In this document: positions 21,004 through 25,199 of the stretch, one piece after another
Position numbering within the stretch: position 1 is the stretch's first letter
How the letters are laid out: every line of letters begins with the position of its first letter
Virus record (IMG/VR): IMGVR_UViG_3300037487_002004
Span: 1 to 25,199 of that record
Reading direction: 5' to 3' (one strand)
DNA from: a virus
Length of the DNA: 25,199 nt
Position numbers and translations under genes: made by a program
The notes under the pieces: generated by a model
What the model was told of the DNA's origin: nothing
The model's input: the letters and a program-made list of their open reading frames with translations, nothing else
Database searches by the model: none

Positions 21004-21570
21004 TCACCTCCCCGGACGAAAGACCATGAGGTTGTCCTTGAACCAGTCGAAACAGGCGGCGGTGCGCAGCCGAACCGTCGCGAACGGGTCGGCGTGGAAT
21101 CTACGGATCGCGAACTCGTCAGCCCACTCACCAGGCGCCCGACAGGCGATGTGTCCGTAGCCGGTCTGTCCAGGAACCGCTCCTGAGAATACGATCAGAC
21201 GCGGCGTCCGCGCGGCGATCGCGTCGAACAGCGCCTTGTGGCGCTCCATCGCGACGTGCTCGGTGACCTCCAGGCACAGAACCAGGTCGAAGTGCCCGAG
21301 GTCGCGAGGAGGGCCGAAGGTCACGTCTTCGGCGAGGACCCTCCACCTGCCGGCGTCGACGGAGATCAGCGGTTCAATCCCGAGCAGCGGACCAGCCATC
21401 GAGTCGGACAGGAACTCAAGATAACGGCCCAACCCGCAGCCGATGTCGATGACGGACCGACACGGAGGGACGGCCAGGTCTCGAATCGCGCCGGCGAGCG
21501 CCTCGTCGAAGAAGGGCATCTCCTCGTGGTCTCCAACGGTCCACGGGCCACCGAACTCCGCCTCGCTCAT
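21004..21570 (-). CDS. class I SAM-dependent methyltransferase
   Basis: The start is ATG 21570, overlapping the fucosyltransferase stop (ATGA), for 188 residues. A longer reading upstream to 22050 would overlap that gene completely and looks like antisense-type sequence. Motif I is SVIDIGCGLGRYLEF, motif II GPLLGIEPL and motif IV FDLVLCLEVTEHV. Then come LIVFSGAVPGQTGYGHIACR and the 'WADEF...RF' block common in phage and polysaccharide-cluster enzymes. The substrate may be a sugar or nucleotide sugar but is unknown. It is coupled to the FkbM gene. Confidence 0.85.
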   Translation of the reverse strand: MSEAEFGGPWTVGDHEEMPFFDEALAGAIRDLAVPPCRSVIDIGCGLGRYLEFLSDSMAGPLLGIEPLISVDAGRWRVLAEDVTFGPPRDLGHFDLVLCLEVTEHVAMERHKALFDAIAARTPRLIVFSGAVPGQTGYGHIACRAPGEWADEFAIRRFHADPFATVRLRTAACFDWFKDNLMVFRPGR

Positions 21571-22433
21571 TTCGGCCCCGCGGAAAGCCACCGCTCTGGG
21601 AACAGGTCCTTGATGTCCCATCGCGGAGGAGGGTAGGCCGGACCGAACCAGAGCGTGGGGCGGACGATGATCGCCGATGGCTTCTCGGACAGCCACGCGG
21701 CCCACCAGGACATCGTGCTGTTCGAGATGATCTTGTGGTCGCAGAGCAGCATGCACGCGAAGTCCCATACCGGATCGTCTTCCGGACCTCCCCGGTAGAC
21801 GGCGTTCGGCAGAGGAAAGTTCTCGGAGCACCAGGCAGCGTCCGCACTGTCGTTCGAGAATACCACGTACGCAAGAGCTTGCTTCGTGCACTGTGACAGT
21901 AGGTCGATTGCGTTCCGATAGTACGCGAGAGGTTGAAGCGGAATGAACGAGGCGTGCAATTTGGGATCGATTCCGCCGCCGTGGACGTTGTCTCCCCTCC
22001 TCATGTGCAGCATGACGGTGGAATATCCCGGAGGCAGGGTCCTGTCCCACTCGCTGCGATAACCATCCATGTCCGCCGTGGCTCTCTCGACATACTTGGA
22101 CGCCGGGACTAGATGGCTCCGAACGGTTTCCCCGACGTGCTCGAAGTACTTCTCCGTCTGGTAGTAACCGAAGAAGTCCGTTCCGTCCTCAACGCTGAAG
22201 ACTGATTCGTCGAAGCCGTACTGTCGCTCGCGATGACTCGGTGTGATCCGGCGTGACGGATGGATTGAGGCGTTGAAGACTTCTTCCGGGAGATGGAACT
22301 CACCGAGGAGATGACGCATCCGCGGGATTCCTATCTTGAAGCCGGTTTTGGCTGCCACGCCCAGGAGCAGAGCGTACTGGAAGAGCTGGTTGCCAAGGCG
22401 GCCGTGACTGCCGAGACGGCTGAACGAGATCAT
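21567..22433 (-). CDS. GT11 alpha-1,2-fucosyltransferase-like enzyme
   Basis: This 288-residue protein has three GT11 signatures. GRLGNQLFQYALLLGVA (11-27) starts the fold. HMRRGDNV (143-150) is the donor-binding HxRRGD block, and NSTMSWWAAWL (238-248) is the conserved C-terminal motif. The family transfers L-fucose from GDP-fucose, inverting, to the 2-OH of galactose-type sugars. No GDP-fucose synthesis genes (gmd, fcl) are visible here, but a GME-like enzyme is. GDP-L-galactose, which is GDP-fucose with a 6-OH, would be a natural substitute donor. It overlaps both neighbours by ATGA. Confidence 0.88.
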   Translation of the reverse strand: MISFSRLGSHGRLGNQLFQYALLLGVAAKTGFKIGIPRMRHLLGEFHLPEEVFNASIHPSRRITPSHRERQYGFDESVFSVEDGTDFFGYYQTEKYFEHVGETVRSHLVPASKYVERATADMDGYRSEWDRTLPPGYSTVMLHMRRGDNVHGGGIDPKLHASFIPLQPLAYYRNAIDLLSQCTKQALAYVVFSNDSADAAWCSENFPLPNAVYRGGPEDDPVWDFACMLLCDHKIISNSTMSWWAAWLSEKPSAIIVRPTLWFGPAYPPPRWDIKDLFPERWLSAGPK

Positions 22434-23071
22434 GACAGGGCACCCTGCGAAGACCGGACGCGCTGTGCTGCGGCTCGGTGTTCTGCCCGATGCGCGACCG
22501 TCAGGGAGTCGTCGTGCTTGCGGTACAGCACCAAGGGCTGCGGAACGTGGACGAACTCAACTCCCGCTCTCAAGGCGCGGAACATGAAGTCGAGATCTTC
22601 CGCCAAGAGCAGCGACGGATCGTACCCCCCCACGAGGTCGAACGCCTTCCTGGTCATCACCGGGCTGGTGACGAGGTGGTCTCGCTGGAGCAGCCCGTCC
22701 ATCGTCACCACTTCGCCTAGCATCGGGCGCTGACGATCCCAGAGGATGCCGGACGTGCAGATGCAGTTCTCTCGCTCGCCTATCGCTTGGAGCGAAAGGC
22801 TCAGCTTGTCCACATGCCACGCGTCGTCGGCATCGAGGAAAGCGATGAATGGGCAGGAGCAGAGTCGAGCACCGGCATTCCGCGCTACTGCCGGTCCAGC
22901 GTGATCGATCCTCAGGCCGGCGCCCGGGATTGGATGGTCGGACCCGTCATCGACGACGAAGAGGTGAAGGTCCACCGCTTGTTGGCGCACGGACTCAACG
23001 GCCTCCGCTAGATAGCGATCGCAGTTGTAGACCGGGATCACGACGTCAACTACGGGATGCTCCGCGCTCAC
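22430..23071 (-). CDS. GT2-family glycosyltransferase
   Basis: GTG 23071 overlaps the previous stop and gives 213 residues. The first strand is VVDVVIPVYNCDRYLAEAV, with FVVDDGSD (38-45) binding the nucleotide. GPAVARNAGARL and IAFLDADDAWH carry the DxD metal site at Asp80-Ala-Asp82. KAFDLVGGYD and LLAEDLDFMFRALRAG, with the ED acid pair, complete the classic GT-A domain. It is soluble with no membrane anchor, like phage and capsule transferases. Sugar donor and acceptor are not predictable. It is coupled to the fucosyltransferase gene downstream. Confidence 0.88.
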   Translation of the reverse strand: MSAEHPVVDVVIPVYNCDRYLAEAVESVRQQAVDLHLFVVDDGSDHPIPGAGLRIDHAGPAVARNAGARLCSCPFIAFLDADDAWHVDKLSLSLQAIGERENCICTSGILWDRQRPMLGEVVTMDGLLQRDHLVTSPVMTRKAFDLVGGYDPSLLLAEDLDFMFRALRAGVEFVHVPQPLVLYRKHDDSLTVAHRAEHRAAAQRVRSSQGALS

Positions 23072-23502
23072 GGCATCCCCGGCGTCTCGACGCAGTCGAT
23101 CTTGCCAGTCCCGTCGCATCGCTCGCACGGCTGTACCTGAGGATTCAGGGCTCCACCTTCAACGAAGGATCCTGCTCCGCCGCATCGCGGGCACTCGCAC
23201 TTCCGTTCGCACCGGCTCTCGACTCCGCACGCGGCGATCGCTCCGTCCAGCTTGGCGATCAACTCCAGCCGGATCTTCGCCAGGTCCTCCACCGCCGGCT
23301 GCACGATGACGGTGAACTGACTCTTCAGGACCTCGATCTCGACGCCGACGTGCGTCATCTCGAAGGTGGCGTGGTTGAGCTCCCCGGCACAGCAGTCGAT
23401 CCGAATCGTCTTCGTTCCGTGGAACGCCTTGGTGACGTCGTTGCCCTCGTCATCCTCGACCTTGAAGCCGTCGCGCGGGTTCGCTGCCAGCAGGATCTTC
23501 AT
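23068..23502 (-). CDS. small protein with DnaJ-like CxxCxGxG zinc motif
   Basis: ATG 23502 overlaps the previous stop, for 144 residues. The first half, with DVTKAFHGTKTIRIDCCAG and HATFEMTHVGVEIEVLKSQ, has the look of the small beta-sandwich phage proteins that follow capsid-region genes. Residues 105-144 carry CERKCECPRCGGAGSF and CERCDGTG, two CxxCxGxG-type knuckles as in the DnaJ zinc domain. This suggests zinc binding and a chaperone-like or adaptor job. It interrupts a run of glycosyltransferase genes, so it is probably part of the same operon but not necessarily of the glycan pathway. The function is unknown. Confidence 0.65.
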   Translation of the reverse strand: MKILLAANPRDGFKVEDDEGNDVTKAFHGTKTIRIDCCAGELNHATFEMTHVGVEIEVLKSQFTVIVQPAVEDLAKIRLELIAKLDGAIAACGVESRCERKCECPRCGGAGSFVEGGALNPQVQPCERCDGTGKIDCVETPGMP

Positions 23503-24236
23503 CCTTCTTCCCTCCATCCGTTCGCGAGCATCCATTGCGGCTTGGGATGAACCTCGTGCGGTCGCGGGTGCCCGTGGAAGCAGACCACCGAGGTGCCGAT
23601 CGGGAGATGTCGCCCCTGCACGTTGACCTTGTAGGACGCGATGCCCGGTGCCGCCCGCTGGGCCAGGAGCACGTCCAGGCCGTCCGCCGCGGCGTGCCCA
23701 CGGAGCCAGTCTCCGTCACCCTGAAAGAAGAGATCCCCCACCTTCATCCCTGGTCCGAGAGGCTGCGAAAGCCAGTGCGCTGTGGCCGCGTAGTCCCGCA
23801 CGAAGGTGGCGTAGACCGAGGTCATGTCACCGGACCAGCCGAGGATTCCTGACTGCGGCCGACCGCGGTAGAAGTCCGCGACCATGAGGATCTGCTGCGG
23901 GCCGAGTCGATGCTGCACCACATCCGCCAGGGCCGCGAGATCGCCGGTCACGACCGTGTCGAGATCGAAGTACAGCACCGGCCCGCCCAGACGACAGAGC
24001 TCCAGCTTGCACCACCAGCCCGGCCACTCCGCGTGGTCCAGGAAGACCGTCTCGTCTACCAGCTCGCCGCAGTCCTTCGCGACGTCGCTCGCCCGGTCGC
24101 TCAGCACGGTGAAGACGAACGGAGTCTTGAGATGCTTTCGCACCCCGGTCGCCAAGGCGCGGACGTAGCGAGCGTCATACGCGCCACCATATTTCAACAC
24201 GGCCGCAACGGTGAGCACGGCAGGCTCCGCGGTCAC
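23499..24236 (-). CDS. GT8-like glycosyltransferase with DxD motif
   Basis: GTG 24236 is favoured, as it overlaps the previous stop and AAGGA lies eight bases before it; the ORF otherwise runs on upstream. The protein has 245 residues. It begins with AVLTVAAVLKYGGAYDARYV, where Y..y...L..gv.kh is typical of GT8-type enzymes. GPVLYFDLDTVVTGDL (85-100) holds the metal-binding DxD at Asp91/Asp93. The C-terminus has YKVNVQGRHLPIGTSVVCFH, the usual GT8-type HGHP-like end (FHGHPRPHEV). It probably transfers a hexose from a nucleotide sugar. Acceptor and donor are unknown. It is coupled to the zinc-motif protein gene. Confidence 0.78.
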   Translation of the reverse strand: MTAEPAVLTVAAVLKYGGAYDARYVRALATGVRKHLKTPFVFTVLSDRASDVAKDCGELVDETVFLDHAEWPGWWCKLELCRLGGPVLYFDLDTVVTGDLAALADVVQHRLGPQQILMVADFYRGRPQSGILGWSGDMTSVYATFVRDYAATAHWLSQPLGPGMKVGDLFFQGDGDWLRGHAAADGLDVLLAQRAAPGIASYKVNVQGRHLPIGTSVVCFHGHPRPHEVHPKPQWMLANGWREEG

Positions 24237-25033
24237 TCGACCCATCCTTCGGGCCGGAGTCCTGGCTCGATCTCGTGGCACAAGGAGACGAGGGTGTCAC
24301 GTGAAACCGTCGTAGGAACGCATTCCGGATCGTCCCCGGGTTCCCCAGCGGATCCTTCCGCGGAACGCGCGCCTGCCCCCGCCCCCGCGTCGCCTGGCAG
24401 GTCTCTGAGATCCCGCCACGGGCCGCCGGAAACCAGCTCGGCCGGGTCAGCGATCGGCCAGAGGGTCAGCGCAGATCCCGGCGTGGCGTTGATCACCTCG
24501 ACGCCGAGCCGGTCCAGGTCTGCTTTGATCGCGGGGAAGGGGAGGAGGAACCGGCGGAAGGGATCTCTGCCGGTGAAAGGGCCGTAGTCGTCGTGGAAGT
24601 TCTTGCGGCCGTCGGAGCCCTTGTGCATGTCGAAGCCGGCCAAGACGATGCGCGAGGCGCCGAGGTGGAAGGCCAGGTTCAGCGCACAGGCGCCGGTGCT
24701 GAGGTTCCACCGCAGCGTGCCCAGTTCTTCACTGATGCCGTAGGGAGCCAGCTCCTTGTGCATGATGCGGATGCCAGGCTCCCGCTCCCACGTGCAGCAG
24801 GTCGTCACCTTCAGGCCGGCGAACGATCCGAGTCCGCGGCCGTGATCGGGATACCAGCGGCAGTCCCCGAAGATCATGGCGTCCGCCCACGGGGCGACCT
24901 TGTAGGCGTTGTTGACGGCGATGGTCCGGTGGCGCTGCAGGAGGGTGAGGTCGAAGTCGAGTAGGGACGGGCCACCGCCCAGGATCCAGCAGGTGTCCCC
25001 CCGCCAGACCCTCGGTGCCCGCCACGGGCGCAT
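24233..25033 (-). CDS. DUF115/MAF-like Rossmann protein
   Basis: The protein has 266 residues. WILGGGPSLLDF, then IAVNNAYKVAPWADAMIFGD, STGACALNLAFHLGASRIVL and LAGFDMHKG match a phage family with a GGGPSL loop, an 'NNAYK..pWAD....D..W' block and a second 'G..A.nlA..LGa..i.LiG.D' nucleotide-binding half. It is related to DUF115/MAF-type glycosyltransferase-like proteins. VEVINATPGSAL follows. From about residue 218 there is a Gly/Ala/Glu-rich linker, then a short helix. Many phages keep this gene near the head-tail region, often as the only glycan-type gene. Here it leads a larger cassette. The reaction is not established; sugar transfer is the usual guess. The TGATG overlap couples it to the upstream gene. 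Confidence 0.78.
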   Translation of the reverse strand: MRPWRAPRVWRGDTCWILGGGPSLLDFDLTLLQRHRTIAVNNAYKVAPWADAMIFGDCRWYPDHGRGLGSFAGLKVTTCCTWEREPGIRIMHKELAPYGISEELGTLRWNLSTGACALNLAFHLGASRIVLAGFDMHKGSDGRKNFHDDYGPFTGRDPFRRFLLPFPAIKADLDRLGVEVINATPGSALTLWPIADPAELVSGGPWRDLRDLPGDAGAGAGARSAEGSAGEPGDDPECVPTTVSRDTLVSLCHEIEPGLRPEGWVE

Positions 25034-25199
25034 CAGGCGTCTGCCTTCGCCGGCCCGTCCTCGTCTTCGTCGAGAGCACCTTCCATCGGGCCGCCGTCTG
25101 CGATCAACTCATCAGCCTCCGGTCCGCTGAGCATGCGGCTGTTGATCGGCTTGCCCGTCGCCTCGTTCACGACGTCGAAGCGGCCGGCGCCACGGTGGA
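25033..25199 (-). CDS. small phage protein, 5' end outside the window
   Basis: Only the last 54 codons are visible, ending in TGA at 25033-25035. The text HRGAGRFDVVNEATGKPINS, then MLSGPEADELIADGG and an acidic tail (LDEDEDGP), is the pattern of a short conserved phage protein ('vHrGaGrwdVvd...GkpvNd.plt..eAe.li') seen between head and tail joining genes. No function is known. The start and any signal lie outside the window. Confidence 0.65.
   Translation of the reverse strand, partial: HRGAGRFDVVNEATGKPINSRMLSGPEADELIADGGPMEGALDEDEDGPAKADA

Noticed and set aside
21571-22050. N-terminal extension of the methyltransferase into the fucosyltransferase gene
   Set aside because: The 160 extra residues are Arg/Ser-rich shadow sequence; the ATG at 21570 overlaps the upstream stop and starts just before the methyltransferase fold.

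Overview
The window is a piece of a tailed double-stranded DNA phage (or prophage), GC-rich and tightly packed, with ATGA/GTGA stop-start overlaps at most junctions. The tail module (two DUF2460-type proteins, a DUF2163/BR0599-type protein and a large hub protein) resembles that of Rhodobacter gene transfer agents and related siphophages. The endolysin is GH108-type. A siphovirus of a Gram-negative, possibly proteobacterial, host is the best guess. No integrase, terminase or capsid gene is in the window, so lifestyle is undetermined.

Layout. (1) Positions 1-3558, plus strand: early or accessory genes. These are a DUF7694-like fragment, small zinc-ribbon proteins, a probably frame-broken small ORF, two phage proteins of conserved but unknown function (1550-2242 and 2411-2914), and an HNH nuclease. 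Between the two unknown proteins lies an unusual run of GG dinucleotides repeating every 5 nt. (2) Positions 3380-5119, minus strand: lysis region with two small membrane proteins, a GH108 muramidase carrying an EF-hand loop, and a coiled-coil membrane-anchored protein. (3) Positions 5162-17375, minus strand: tail and head-tail connection genes, read right to left from connector, head closure, neck and terminator proteins through two tail-tube-type proteins, chaperones G and GT (canonical -1 frameshift signal), tape measure, two DUF2460 paralogs and a DUF2163 protein to a hub protein. The hub protein has a seven-bladed RCC1-like propeller inserted in it. (4) Positions 17417-25033, minus strand: a glycan cassette holding a GDP-mannose 3,5-epimerase-like enzyme, a nucleotide-sugar dehydrogenase, four glycosyltransferase-like proteins including a GT11 fucosyltransferase-type enzyme, a DUF115/MAF-like Rossmann protein, two methyltransferases, and one small zinc-motif protein. 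(5) Positions 25033-25199: the end of a small phage protein.

The minus-strand genes appear to form one long late operon running right to left and meeting the plus-strand genes near 3380-3558. The glycan cassette sits inside the virion-structure operon, just upstream of the head-tail connector gene. With the lectin-like tail-tube fusion and the RCC1 propeller at the tail tip, this suggests a phage that both makes or modifies sugars and carries extra binding domains on its tail. That functional link is inference.
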